DNA of 64,000 nucleotides from Pontibacter burrus (GCF_010686685.1 NZ_JAAGWD010000002.1:186001-250000), one strand, 5' to 3'. Shown: positions 16,153-24,732, numbered from the stretch's first letter. Numbers and translations: made by a program. Notes: generated by a model from the sequence alone, not told the origin.

Positions 16153-16548
16153 TTACATATTCCGGATATGATCGGGACTGGTATGCTCTGCCTTATAGCT
16201 GTGGCTTGGTACGCGGTGCGTGGTAAGCGAAGCCAGGATAGAGAAAACACCCAGGATCAGGTGTGGTAAATACACCCGCTCGTCGAAATTAAGCAGCCAT
16301 GGCGAAATTGCCAGCAGCACACCTAGCCCAAAATCTACCATCAGGTGGCTCTGCATTGGTATACGCCTTACCAGGCCAACCTCAAAATCAGTAAACACAG
16401 TCTGTAATAACACAGCAATACCGGCAATTACTAACGTCCAGGTGGCGGCAGTGTTATCCGAAAAATCAAGCACCCAAGGGGCGATGATCATAATAATACC
16501 AACTATATAGTCCAATATTCCGTGGAAACGGGTTGGGATAAATCGCAT
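16153..16548 (-). CDS. SPW-repeat membrane protein
   Basis: 131 residues with four hydrophobic helices arranged as two similar halves, each with an SPW-type motif: APWVLDF in the first and SPWLLNF in the second. This is the SPW repeat family of small integral membrane proteins, of unknown function. A strong AGGAGG lies six bases upstream of the start, which supports this ATG and is unusual for this phylum. It is a single gene with its own terminator. Confidence 0.85.
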   Translation of the reverse strand: MRFIPTRFHGILDYIVGIIMIIAPWVLDFSDNTAATWTLVIAGIAVLLQTVFTDFEVGLVRRIPMQSHLMVDFGLGVLLAISPWLLNFDERVYLPHLILGVFSILASLTTHRVPSHSYKAEHTSPDHIRNM

Positions 16549-16554
16549 AGTAGT

Positions 16555-16560
16555 CCTCCT
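16555..16560 (-). promoter_or_regulatory. Strong Shine-Dalgarno AGGAGG
   Basis: AGGAGG on the minus strand, six bases before the ATG of the SPW-repeat gene. Most genes in this window lack any such site, in line with Bacteroidota translation starts. It fixes the start codon and suggests high expression or a gene acquired from another lineage. Confidence 0.7.
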
Positions 16561-16640
16561 TTCTTATTGATACTCAGGTATACATATACGGGCACCCTGA
16601 AAGGAAGGGATAGAAATTTGTACAATTTTGGTGAACGTCT

Positions 16641-17144
16641 TTAGTCAGACACAACCACAGTGCGTGCAAAATAATCATGGAACATCTGGCTGCGGCGTGT
16701 AGTAAGGATCAGCAGAAAGCCCAACCCGACAGGAAGCAGTGAAAGTAATTTGCTGAGATGGCGCAAGTTGGCCTGCCACAGGTTTATGCGTTTGCCACGC
16801 AGGTCGGTTACCCGCAGCCCCAATGTAAACTTACCTATAGTTGCCTGTTTTGGCGACGACTCCAGCAAGGTATAATACAGCCAGTACACTACCGGGAAGT
16901 AAGGGTTGAAGAACAAGGTTTTGGCAATCAGGAGCAGTTCTGAAAAGTTGATGCCATGCGAGTGCATTGTTTTGTCCCATGAGCTAAAGTGCTCTGAGTT
17001 GCTGCCGGCAGAGTAAAAAATGATGGTATAGAAAAACACCAGCAACGTGGTATCAACCAGAAATGCTACAAACCGGGCGGTAAGGCTGCCATAGAGTGAG
17101 GATCGCTTTACGGTAGGTGCTGGTATGGATAGGGTTGTTTGCAT
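16641..17144 (-). CDS. RDD-family membrane protein
   Basis: 167 residues. The domain starts with SLTARFVAFLVDTTLLVFFY, where Arg and Asp of the RDD signature are visible, and continues with about three hydrophobic helices and ATIGKFTLGLRVTDLRG, the typical second conserved block. RDD proteins are small inner-membrane proteins; some work as Na+/H+ antiporters or in transport, most have no assigned role. No operon partner. Confidence 0.85.
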   Translation of the reverse strand: MQTTLSIPAPTVKRSSLYGSLTARFVAFLVDTTLLVFFYTIIFYSAGSNSEHFSSWDKTMHSHGINFSELLLIAKTLFFNPYFPVVYWLYYTLLESSPKQATIGKFTLGLRVTDLRGKRINLWQANLRHLSKLLSLLPVGLGFLLILTTRRSQMFHDYFARTVVVSD

Positions 17145-17480
17145 ATAGGGTTTTTGCTAACTATTTGAGTACTTGGTAACTACTATAGTTTAACTGCTGC
17201 GCACGTAATAATAAATGCAATATGTTCACCTTTGGCAGGCTGGCGGCTCGGCATCAAGCCCCAGTTGTGGTCTCATAATTCCCTTTAAATATAATTTATT
17301 GTCTGAAAATGACAAAATATTTAACTAAAATTATATTATGATTTTTAATTTGTAATATACCTGTTGTAAATTTAACTAAGTTGAGTTTTATATAATTCAA
17401 AAAGGTTGCGCTAATTGGTGAACAAACATATTTTAAGGGTAAACAGCATGCTATTCAGTTTTTAAGTAATTTCGCATACG
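17145..17480. other. Intergenic region between divergent RDD gene and murI
   Basis: 336 bp containing one CTATAG motif (about 17183), a moderately GC-rich segment near 17215-17275 and an AT-rich segment 17285-17400. Both promoters should lie here; I see no convincing -33/-7 pair, no terminator and no small gene. Confidence 0.5.
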
Positions 17481-18296
17481 ATGGAGAGCGAAAAAAGACA
17501 TAAGCCTATAGGGATTTTTGATAGCGGTATAGGCGGACTAACTGTGGCTCAAGCAATTACGAAAGTGCTGCCAAACGAAAGGTTGATTTATTTTGGCGAT
17601 ACAGCGCATCTGCCCTATGGCGATAAGTCTACTGCTGCCATCCAGGCTTACGCTGTTAAGATCTGCGACCTGTTGCTGAAGCAGCAATGCAAAGTAATCC
17701 TGATTGCCTGTAATTCGGCATCGGCTGCTGCCTATGAACTGGTGAAGGAATATGTCGGAAGTAAAGCCAAAGTATTAAATGTGATCGACCCGATTGTGGC
17801 TTATATTGGTAAAACATACCCGGGCAAACCGCTTGGCCTGATAGGTACCAAACAAACCGTAAACTCAAATGTATACCGCAAAAAAGTAGATGCACTGGGA
17901 TTGGGTATTGATTTGAAATCGCATGCTACGCCGCTTTTGGCAGCCATGATCGAGGAAGGTTTTTTCAATGACACCATCTCAGAGAGTGTAATTCATACCT
18001 ACCTCTCTGACCCGAATTTACAGGGTATTGAAGGATTGATTTTAGGTTGCACACATTATCCGCTCATTAAAAAGCAGATTGAGAATTTTTACCAGGGTAA
18101 AGTAGATGTGCTGGATGCCAGCCAGATTGTAGCGCTGCATGTTAAAGCGTTTCTGGAGCAGCATGGACTGGCATCAGATAAGCTGGTCGGCGACCACCAT
18201 TTCTACGTTTCTGATTATACACACTCTTTCGAGGAAAGCACCCGTCTCTTTTTTAAACGCAAAGTGCATTTAGAGCATTATCCGTTGTGGGAGTAA
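17481..18296 (+). CDS. murI: Glutamate racemase
   Basis: 271 residues, full length. It starts with the family motif IGIFDSGIGGLTV, has the two catalytic cysteines in ACNSASA (Cys77) and GCTHYP (Cys190), and YFGDTAHLPYG. MurI makes D-glutamate for peptidoglycan precursors in the cytoplasm. It stands alone, followed by nearly 1 kb of repeats. Confidence 0.95.
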   Translation: MESEKRHKPIGIFDSGIGGLTVAQAITKVLPNERLIYFGDTAHLPYGDKSTAAIQAYAVKICDLLLKQQCKVILIACNSASAAAYELVKEYVGSKAKVLNVIDPIVAYIGKTYPGKPLGLIGTKQTVNSNVYRKKVDALGLGIDLKSHATPLLAAMIEEGFFNDTISESVIHTYLSDPNLQGIEGLILGCTHYPLIKKQIENFYQGKVDVLDASQIVALHVKAFLEQHGLASDKLVGDHHFYVSDYTHSFEESTRLFFKRKVHLEHYPLWE

Positions 18297-18329
18297 TTCT
18301 GAGTTAGAAAGTTAAAAAGTTGAAAAGTT

Positions 18330-19080
18330 GATTGATGTTATCCTGAGCGCAACCGAGGAAGCTTATTATGTCTATAGTTTCTCATTGTCATGTCGAGCGC
18401 ATTCGAGACATCTTATATGTCTTATAGTTTCAACTCCTGTCATTTCGAGCAAAGCGAGAAATCTATCTCAGACTATCGTTTTATAGTTAACTATAGTTGC
18501 AACTTGAAACAAGCAGCTTCTTCTATAGTTGCCTTTTATCCTGGGAGCTTTACTGGCCTATAGTGCTATAGTTACTTTGGTGCGCTCCCGGCCGCGGGGC
18601 CGCGTCTTCGGGCATCGCGCGGTGTACCTTTCTTTTGCTCGTCCCTCGCCATGCCTGACGGCACCGGAACCTCTCGAGGCGCTCAACCCAAAGACTGAAA
18701 TCCTTCGATAGCAAATTTATAGTTTGATTTATACTGCTATAGTTCTGTCGCCTTTTCGTGATTTTAATTCCGTGGGGCAGGCTGCGCCAGCCTGCTCGTG
18801 ATGTGTAACTATAGAATGCGAGCTGCAACTATAGCAACAGCAGAAATTCCCCTCTCGGGAGGGGCAGGGGTGGGTTAATTGCCAACTATAGAACTATAGC
18901 CAAACTATAGCAATAGCAGAAAGTCCCCCTTTGAAGGGGGGAGGGGGATGACAAGTGCCAACTATAAAACTCTAGCTCCAACTATAGCAGTAGCAGCAAA
19001 AGCTCCCCTCCTTGCCTAAGGAGGGGTAGGGGTGGTTGGCCCCCGACAACTATAGAACTACAAAGCCAACTATAGCATAC
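18330..19080. repeat. Composite intergenic repeat, copy B (18.3 kb)
   Basis: No gene between murI and 19228. The left end has REP-like phrases such as TGTCATTTCGAGCAAAGCG (around 18438) and a related GTCATGTCGAGCGCATTCG (around 18389). Then come about fifteen CTATAG motifs, the GC-rich block CTCCCGGCCGCGGGGCCGCG (around 18585), the phrase GGCGCTCAACCCAAAGACTG (around 18678) and three C/G hairpin modules (18846-18877, 18922-18950, 19003-19036). Order and wording match copy A at 7130-7680 with one extra module. 19081-19227 shows nothing further. Confidence 0.8.
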
Positions 19081-19227
19081 AACCAAATCCATCAAATCCC
19101 CTTAATCCCAATTCAAACAAGTATCATAAAAATCAGCTAAATCCCTACAATCACTGGTCCGGACAAGCAGCAGATTATCAAAATTCCTCAGAAAACCGTA
19201 CCTTTAACTACACTTGCTTTAAATCAC

Positions 19228-19782
19228 ATGAAAAAACGATACCTGCGAATCGGAGATCTGAAACGAAATGCTTTTATAGTTGCTGCAGCTGCCTGTATGG
19301 GACTTACCAGTTGTGGACCCGACAGCAATAGCAACAATGTGGGTGCCAGCGAAGAAGTGAAAGTGCCGGACGGCATCATAACCGAACTGACAGAAGAAGC
19401 TCCGGACCAATGGAAAATAACTGATGAGCGCACTACCGTTCCGGGAGCAAGCATGGCTATTCTGAAGTATAACGACGGTCGTATTGATACCCTAAAAGGG
19501 CTGGATCTGGAAAATAAAATGAAAGACCTGGCCGCGAATGAGCAGCAATACAGGCAAGGTGGTTTTGGACTGGGCAGTGTGCTGTGGTGGAGTGGCATGG
19601 GCTACATGGCTGGCCGTATGATGGCACCGAGAGCAGGTTATTATGCTAACCCTGGTGTAATGAACAATACTGCAGCCTGGCGCCAGAATGTACAAACTTA
19701 CCGTCAGCAGGCAACAGCGCCTACATCTGGCCGAAGCGGGTTCTTTAAAGGACGCAGCAGCGGCACCGGAACCGGAGGTTAA
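19228..19782 (+). CDS. YgiB-like lipoprotein
   Basis: 184 residues. A signal peptide ends in a lipobox LTSC (Cys29). The middle is acidic; the C-terminal half has a hydrophobic Gly/Met-rich patch (SGMGYMAGRMMAPRAG) and a Ser/Gly-rich tail (GRSGFFKGRSSGTGTGG). This layout resembles E. coli YgiB (DUF1190), whose gene also precedes a glutathionylspermidine-synthase-like ygiC. Here the ygiC-like gene starts 19 bp downstream. The YgiB relationship is inferred from layout, the GYM.GR motif and context. Role unknown. Confidence 0.65.
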   Translation: MKKRYLRIGDLKRNAFIVAAAACMGLTSCGPDSNSNNVGASEEVKVPDGIITELTEEAPDQWKITDERTTVPGASMAILKYNDGRIDTLKGLDLENKMKDLAANEQQYRQGGFGLGSVLWWSGMGYMAGRMMAPRAGYYANPGVMNNTAAWRQNVQTYRQQATAPTSGRSGFFKGRSSGTGTGG

Positions 19783-19801
19783 TTCATTTCAATAAGATTA
19801 C

Positions 19802-20986
19802 ATGCTGAATAAGGATAGAATTGCTGTTCGCCTGGAGCCACACTCCGGCGACGTAGAAACCGCTGTGCGCGGGCTTGGCTGGGATTGGTGCGTGGAAGAC
19901 GGTTGTGCCAACTATGTGCCCGGTGAAGCAGTGATTATAAATGAACAGGACGCTGATGCACTTCTGGAAGCAGCCGACACACTGTATGACATGATGCTGC
20001 AATCGGTGCCGGATGAACTGCCGGATGCTTTCCTGAATGTGCTAGGTATACCGCAGAACCTCTGGCAACTGGTACGCCATTCGTGGAACGACGACCGCCA
20101 TTGGCACCTGTACGGCCGTTTTGACCTGGCCCAAACCCCCGAAGGCCCGAAGCTGCTTGAATTTAATGCTGATACAGCCACATCTATACCCGAAACGGCC
20201 GTGGTTCAATGGGCAAGCCTGGCAGCAGCCGGTAAAAACGATGCCAACCAATATTCTGGCTTATACGAGGCCTTGGTAGAGCAATTTAAAACCTGGCGCA
20301 TGATGAACAATGATCTTGCCCCGGCTCTGCTATTAACTTATATCGGTGGAAGCGCCGAAGACGAAACCAACTGCGCTGTACTGGCACAAGCTGCCACAGA
20401 AGCCGGTTTCGACACGCACCTATGCCCGATTGAGGAAGTAAATATTTCGACGCAGGGTGCAGAACGTGGCGTTTGGGCGCAGATAGGGCAGGAGCAATGG
20501 CAGCAGTTTCCGTTTCTGTTTAAGTTACTGCCATGGGAGCAGATTGCCTGGGAAGAACCTGAACTTTGCGAAAGCCTTACCCAACTGGTGCGCAGCCGGA
20601 ATGTAGTGATTGCGAACCCGGCATATACCTTATTATTTCAAAGCAAAGGCATGCTGGCCTGGCTCTGGAAAGCGTACCCATACCACCCGCTACTATTAGA
20701 AGCTGATCTAGCGCCTTTAAGAGATAAGTACATCCGTAAACCATATTTCGGAAGAGAAGGCCAAAGTATAGAGGTAGTGGATAAAGTGCCCGTAACTAAA
20801 ATGGAAGGCGAATACGACCAGCAACAGCAGGTGTACCAACGCTGGTGCGACTTACCACAAGATAACAAAGGCTATACCTACCAGGCAGGTGTTTTCTGGG
20901 CGGGAGAAGGCTGTGCTATTGGGTTTAGAAGAGAGAAAGGCATCATCACCAACCTGTCGCAGTTCGTGCCGCATTTGGTAGAATAA
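19802..20986 (+). CDS. ygiC: Glutathionylspermidine synthase family protein (YgiC-like)
   Basis: 394 residues, matching the ATP-grasp synthetase domain of the family without the amidase domain of bifunctional Gss. Visible are HLYGRFDLAQ, LLEFNADTATSIPE (metal/ATP-binding ATP-grasp motif), FQSKGMLAWLWK and RKPYFGREGQSIEV. In E. coli YgiC was long called a glutathionylspermidine synthase, but the activity is not established; the family likely ligates a peptide carboxylate to an amine. It follows the YgiB-like lipoprotein, as in enterobacteria, suggesting an envelope-linked function. Confidence 0.85.
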   Translation: MLNKDRIAVRLEPHSGDVETAVRGLGWDWCVEDGCANYVPGEAVIINEQDADALLEAADTLYDMMLQSVPDELPDAFLNVLGIPQNLWQLVRHSWNDDRHWHLYGRFDLAQTPEGPKLLEFNADTATSIPETAVVQWASLAAAGKNDANQYSGLYEALVEQFKTWRMMNNDLAPALLLTYIGGSAEDETNCAVLAQAATEAGFDTHLCPIEEVNISTQGAERGVWAQIGQEQWQQFPFLFKLLPWEQIAWEEPELCESLTQLVRSRNVVIANPAYTLLFQSKGMLAWLWKAYPYHPLLLEADLAPLRDKYIRKPYFGREGQSIEVVDKVPVTKMEGEYDQQQQVYQRWCDLPQDNKGYTYQAGVFWAGEGCAIGFRREKGIITNLSQFVPHLVE

Positions 20987-20998
20987 GCAGATTTGGGG

Positions 20999-21655
20999 AT
21001 GAGTAGATTTCTTAAATATAGCTTACTGCTATGCCTGTTTAGTTTACTGCTATGCCTGTTTGCTTTTGCTTGTAGCCAGACGAAACAGGAAGAGAAGCCT
21101 GTTGTTATTCCTTTCACACAAGACGACCTGACGCAAATCTATAGTTTGGCTTTTGATTCTTTGCTTGGACCTACTGAAAGGTGGATAGATGAAGAGTCAT
21201 CTATTGTTAACGATACAGCTATAGTTCAATATTACTATAGGCTTGAAACGAACGACTTGTTTGATGATCGGATTCTCTCAGAAAAAAGGTATTACGGTAA
21301 AGGGAGAAAACTACTTGAAAAGTATGAAGGGTTTGATCAGGAGCAATTTAAAGCTATTGTTGCTGATAGTGCTTGGAAAGCTTACTCCTACCAAAAACCT
21401 ACTAAGCTTAAATCTAAGTATAAATATAAGTTGATTCCAGCAGATATAAGTTCTTTAAAAGAGTCTTACCACCCGGGAGCCACGTTAGCTGCAGTAAGAT
21501 TAAATAAGGTTGCTTTCAACAATACTGCTGATAATGCTATTATAACTATAAGCTTACATATTGCACCAGATTGGGGAACTGAAAAGGCATATTTCTTAAG
21601 GAAAAAGAATGGTGCATGGTCTATAGTAGGACAAAATCGATTATTGATTTGGTAG
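20999..21655 (+). CDS. Hypothetical lipoprotein with duplicated signal-peptide segment
   Basis: 218 residues from the ATG at 20999; an in-frame TTG six bases earlier is less likely. The signal peptide has a hydrophobic core made of two copies of a seven-residue unit (LLLCLFS, LLLCLFA) and a lipobox FAC. The mature part is soluble with mixed charge, no recognised domain; the C-terminus (FLRKKNGAWSIVGQNRLLIW) looks like an NTF2- or lumazine-like strand pair. It starts 12 bp after ygiC, probably the same transcript, and is more AT-rich than its neighbours. Confidence 0.7.
   Translation: MSRFLKYSLLLCLFSLLLCLFAFACSQTKQEEKPVVIPFTQDDLTQIYSLAFDSLLGPTERWIDEESSIVNDTAIVQYYYRLETNDLFDDRILSEKRYYGKGRKLLEKYEGFDQEQFKAIVADSAWKAYSYQKPTKLKSKYKYKLIPADISSLKESYHPGATLAAVRLNKVAFNNTADNAIITISLHIAPDWGTEKAYFLRKKNGAWSIVGQNRLLIW
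21023..21064 (+). repeat. 21-bp tandem duplication in a signal peptide
   Basis: Units 21023-21043 and 21044-21064 share their first 18 bases and start TTACTGCTATGCCTG. The period of 21 keeps the frame and adds seven hydrophobic residues to the signal peptide. Confidence 0.85.
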
Positions 21656-21777
21656 ATCTTTAAAATTTAATCCTGCCAATCCTTTAATCCTGTAAATCCT
21701 GATTCTGACAAAATCTTCACATCCTCAAATTTCCAAATTTAAACTTACCTTTGCCAGCTAATAAACTATAACCGCCT

Positions 21778-22881
21778 ATGCTCGCTTTTGTGCTGACACT
21801 TGTGCTATTACTATCTATAGTGATTGTGCTGGCGTATGCAGAGCGGAAGGTAGCGGCTTTTATGCAGGATCGTATGGGCCCAACCGAGGCTGGTCCATAT
21901 GGCTCACTTCAATCGGTGCTGGATGTACTGAAGCTCTTGCAGAAAGAAGACATTGTGCCCGCCGCTGCCGATAAAAAGCTGTTCAAACTGGCCCCGATTT
22001 TAATTTTTGCTGCCGTCTTTGCTGGTTTTGCTGTTATTCCTTTCACTCCAGACCTGGTGCCTGCAGGCATTGGTATTGGTGTGTTTTACCTGCTGGCCAT
22101 TATCTCGCTGGATGTAGTTGGTTTGCTGATGGCAGGCTGGGGATCGAATAACAAGTATGCCATGCTGGGTGCCATGCGCTCGGTTGCGCAGATCGTGTCA
22201 TATGAGATTCCGGCAGGGTTGGCTATACTTGCCGCCGTTATGGTTTGCCAGTCGCTGGACTTTCAGGAGATCAGTTACCAGCAAGGCGCTATCATGAACC
22301 AGTTTCCGGGCTTGGAGTATGAAATGAACTGGTTGTTTGGCATTGAGGCGTTAGGCATAAACACCACAACTATAGGTGGTATTACTACCTGGAATATTTT
22401 CCGGGCGCCAATTCTTCTGGTGGCTTTTGTGATCTACTTCATCGCATCGCTGGCCGAAAGTAACCGCGCACCATTCGATATTCCGGAAGCGGAGTCGGAG
22501 CTGGTGGCAGGTTTCCACGTAGAATACTCAGGGTTCAGGTTTGCCATCTTGTTTCTGGCCGAGTATAGTATGATGGTGTTGGTAAGCCTGGTAGCAGTAA
22601 TTCTGTTCCTGGGCAGTTGGAATACGCCATTGCCGAATATCGGCCCGCTAAGCCTGGCTTACTGGACTACCGGCACTGTAGGAGAACTATCGGGTATACT
22701 ATGGGGTGGCTTCTGGTTATTGAGCAAAACGTTTGTGCTGCTGTTTCTGCAGTTACAGATCCGTTGGACATACCCGCGTCTGCGCGTAGATCAGCTCATG
22801 CACTTGTGCTGGAAAGTGCTTACGCCCATTGCTTTAGCTGTAGTGTTAGTTGCAGGTATCTGGCGACTATTGATGATTTAA
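21778..22881 (+). CDS. nuoH: NADH-quinone oxidoreductase subunit H
   Basis: 367 residues with eight or so membrane helices. The family landmarks are present: AERKVAAFMQDRMGPTEAGPYGSLQ near the start, RSVAQIVSYEIPAGLA, and ESNRAPFDIPEAESELVAGFHVEYSG, part of the quinone-binding site. NuoH links the peripheral arm to the membrane arm of complex I. It is the first nuo gene here; nuoA-G do not precede it. The N-terminus is short compared with other NuoH, but the ATG at 21778 follows a long non-coding stretch. Confidence 0.95.
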   Translation: MLAFVLTLVLLLSIVIVLAYAERKVAAFMQDRMGPTEAGPYGSLQSVLDVLKLLQKEDIVPAAADKKLFKLAPILIFAAVFAGFAVIPFTPDLVPAGIGIGVFYLLAIISLDVVGLLMAGWGSNNKYAMLGAMRSVAQIVSYEIPAGLAILAAVMVCQSLDFQEISYQQGAIMNQFPGLEYEMNWLFGIEALGINTTTIGGITTWNIFRAPILLVAFVIYFIASLAESNRAPFDIPEAESELVAGFHVEYSGFRFAILFLAEYSMMVLVSLVAVILFLGSWNTPLPNIGPLSLAYWTTGTVGELSGILWGGFWLLSKTFVLLFLQLQIRWTYPRLRVDQLMHLCWKVLTPIALAVVLVAGIWRLLMI

Positions 22882-22890
22882 AACTAATGT

Positions 22891-23023
22891 CATTTCGAGC
22901 TGGGGGTAGGAGCCCTCGATAAGGGAGAAATCTATCTGGAATTCTAAATAGATCCCTCATTACATACGAGATGACAGAATAATAAGGATAATTCCCCTCC
23001 CTGGAGGGGTTAGGGGTGGGTTA
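22891..23023. repeat. REP-like hairpin and C/G module between nuoH and nuoI
   Basis: TGTCATTTCGAG (about 22889-22900) recurs in inverse, altered form near 22966-22977 (CGAGATGACA), with an inner imperfect pair GGGAGAAATCTAT / ATAGATCCCTC. Next is a C/G hairpin module (22992-23023) of the same kind as in the repeats at 7.6 and 18.9 kb. The element lies inside the nuo operon. Confidence 0.7.
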
Positions 23024-23040
23024 ACACGCCACATAAAATT

Positions 23041-23649
23041 ATGGAGCAAAAAGCCATAAGACATAAACTAAGTATCTGGAATGCCGTGAAGTCGCTGGTG
23101 AGTGGTTTGCAGCTGACGTGGAGGCATTTTAAGAATGCCAAAAACCGCCGTACGCCAGAGTATGTGACCGATAAGAACTATTTTAACCAACCCGACGGAC
23201 TGGTTACACTCACATATCCCTACGAAGCCATTCCTGTACCAGACAACGGCCGCTACCGCCTGCACAATGAGATCGACGATTGTATAGTTTGCGACCTGTG
23301 CGCCAAGATTTGCCCGGTAAACTGCATCACGATTGAGTCTGTAAAAGCGACGGAAGACATTGGCACAACATCAGATGGCACTAAGAAACGCCTGTACGCA
23401 CCGGTATTCGATATTGATATGGCTAAATGCTGTTACTGCGGTCTGTGTACTACGGTCTGCCCAACCGATTGCCTGACCATGACACCAGTTTATGATTTTG
23501 CTGAAGTAGATATCAAGAACATGATCTACCATTTCACTGATCTGAGTCCGGAGCAGGCTGAAGAAAAGAAACAGCTCCTGGCAAAACAGCAGGAAGAAAT
23601 GGCCGCCGCCAAAGCGGCTGCACTTGCAGCTAGGAAACAACAGGGGTAA
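23041..23649 (+). CDS. nuoI: NADH-quinone oxidoreductase subunit I
   Basis: 202 residues. Two 4Fe-4S ferredoxin motifs are intact: CIVCDLCAKICPVNC (about residues 81-95) and CCYCGLCTTVCPTDC (about 131-145), ligating clusters N6a and N6b that carry electrons to the quinone site. The C-terminal 40 residues are an Ala/Lys/Glu-rich helix (EEKKQLLAKQQEEMAAAKAA) longer than in enterobacterial NuoI. It sits between two intergenic repeat elements. Confidence 0.95.
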   Translation: MEQKAIRHKLSIWNAVKSLVSGLQLTWRHFKNAKNRRTPEYVTDKNYFNQPDGLVTLTYPYEAIPVPDNGRYRLHNEIDDCIVCDLCAKICPVNCITIESVKATEDIGTTSDGTKKRLYAPVFDIDMAKCCYCGLCTTVCPTDCLTMTPVYDFAEVDIKNMIYHFTDLSPEQAEEKKQLLAKQQEEMAAAKAAALAARKQQG

Positions 23650-23653
23650 GCCT

Positions 23654-23747
23654 GACCTCACAGCGTCTACCAGACCTGTGAGTGTCTTACTACGAAGCAA
23701 AGCCTATGGCAACAGACGCTCACAGGAACTGCGCACACTGTGAGGTC
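23654..23747. repeat. Nested inverted repeat between nuoI and nuoJ
   Basis: The outer arms GACCTCACAG (23654-23663) / CTGTGAGGTC (23738-23747) are exact. The inner arms CCTGTGAGTGTCT (23675-23687) / AGACGCTCACAGG (23714-23726) have one mismatch, and the inner arm also repeats part of the outer arm. The element could fold into a long hairpin in the nuo transcript; it ends in a T tract (TCTTTTT) and could act as a partial terminator or RNA-processing site. Confidence 0.7.
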
Positions 23748-23794
23748 TTTTTAAGAAACTGATAACTGATTACTGTTAACTGATAACTGAAAAA

Positions 23795-24307
23795 ATGCTT
23801 TTCTACATCTTTGCCGCACTGGCTATAGTTTCGGGGGCTTACATGGTGCTAACGCGTAACCTGTTGTATGCAGGCTTTTCGCTACTGATAACTTTGCTGA
23901 GTGTAGCCGGAATTTACGTGCTGCTTTTCGCTGATTTTATAGCTGTAACCCAGCTCATGGTGTACGTGGGTGGCGTGCTGGTGCTTATTCTTTTCGGTAT
24001 CATGCTCAGTAGCCGCGTGCAGGATAAATCGGTGCTTTCGGAGAACGTGAATACGGTTTGGGGCGCGTTGGTGGCCGGGCTTATAGTTGTAGGGTTGAGC
24101 TATAGTATTTTAAAAGCAAATATCAGCAGCTTACCGTGGTTGCAAACGACTGAGATCGATGTGCTCGGAGATCAGAAAAGTACGGTGCAGATGATCGGTA
24201 TTAAACTGATGACGGATTTTGTGTTGCCCTTCGAGATTGCCTCGTTGCTGCTGCTGGTCGCCCTCATGGGAGCCGCTTACATTGCCACCGACAGACAGAA
24301 AGTATAG
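23795..24307 (+). CDS. nuoJ: NADH-quinone oxidoreductase subunit J
   Basis: 170 residues with five membrane helices. It begins FYIFAALAIVSGAYMVLTRNLLYAGFSLL and contains VTQLMVYVGGVLVLILFGIML, the conserved NuoJ helix 3 with its pi-bulge region. It is a membrane-arm subunit of complex I next to NuoK. It stops 2 bp before nuoK, so the two are coupled. Confidence 0.95.
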   Translation: MLFYIFAALAIVSGAYMVLTRNLLYAGFSLLITLLSVAGIYVLLFADFIAVTQLMVYVGGVLVLILFGIMLSSRVQDKSVLSENVNTVWGALVAGLIVVGLSYSILKANISSLPWLQTTEIDVLGDQKSTVQMIGIKLMTDFVLPFEIASLLLLVALMGAAYIATDRQKV

Positions 24308-24309
24308 CT

Positions 24310-24618
24310 ATGCATATTCCCATAGAACACATCCTGCTGCTGAGTGCTGTGCTTTTTAGTATCGGTGTGCTGGCAGTTATTACCAAACGCCACGCGGTGG
24401 TGGTGCTGATGGGGATCGAACTCATCTTTAATGCAGCCAACCTGAATCTGGTTGCCTTCAGTCGCCACGACCCGCAGTTATTGCAGGGGCAACTTTTCTC
24501 GCTGTTTGTTATAGTTGTGGCTGCTGCAGAAGCTGCTGTTGCACTGGCTATAGTTTTACGCGTGTACCAGCATTTCAAAACCGCCAACCTGAACGAGATA
24601 TCGACTACCGAAAAGTAG
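24310..24618 (+). CDS. nuoK: NADH-quinone oxidoreductase subunit K
   Basis: 102 residues, three helices, normal length. MGIELIFNAANLNLVAFSR carries the conserved Glu of helix 2, and VVAAAEAAVALAIVLRVY the second conserved Glu of helix 3, both needed for proton translocation. It directly follows nuoJ. Confidence 0.95.
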   Translation: MHIPIEHILLLSAVLFSIGVLAVITKRHAVVVLMGIELIFNAANLNLVAFSRHDPQLLQGQLFSLFVIVVAAAEAAVALAIVLRVYQHFKTANLNEISTTEK

Positions 24619-24732
24619 GTCCTCTTAGACTAGGAACAGCTTAATCAAAGCGCAAACAAAGCTTACTATATTAGATCAATATACTTAACTTTGGCGGCTT
24701 AAAGTCTAAAAACTGAAACCATAAACCTAAAC

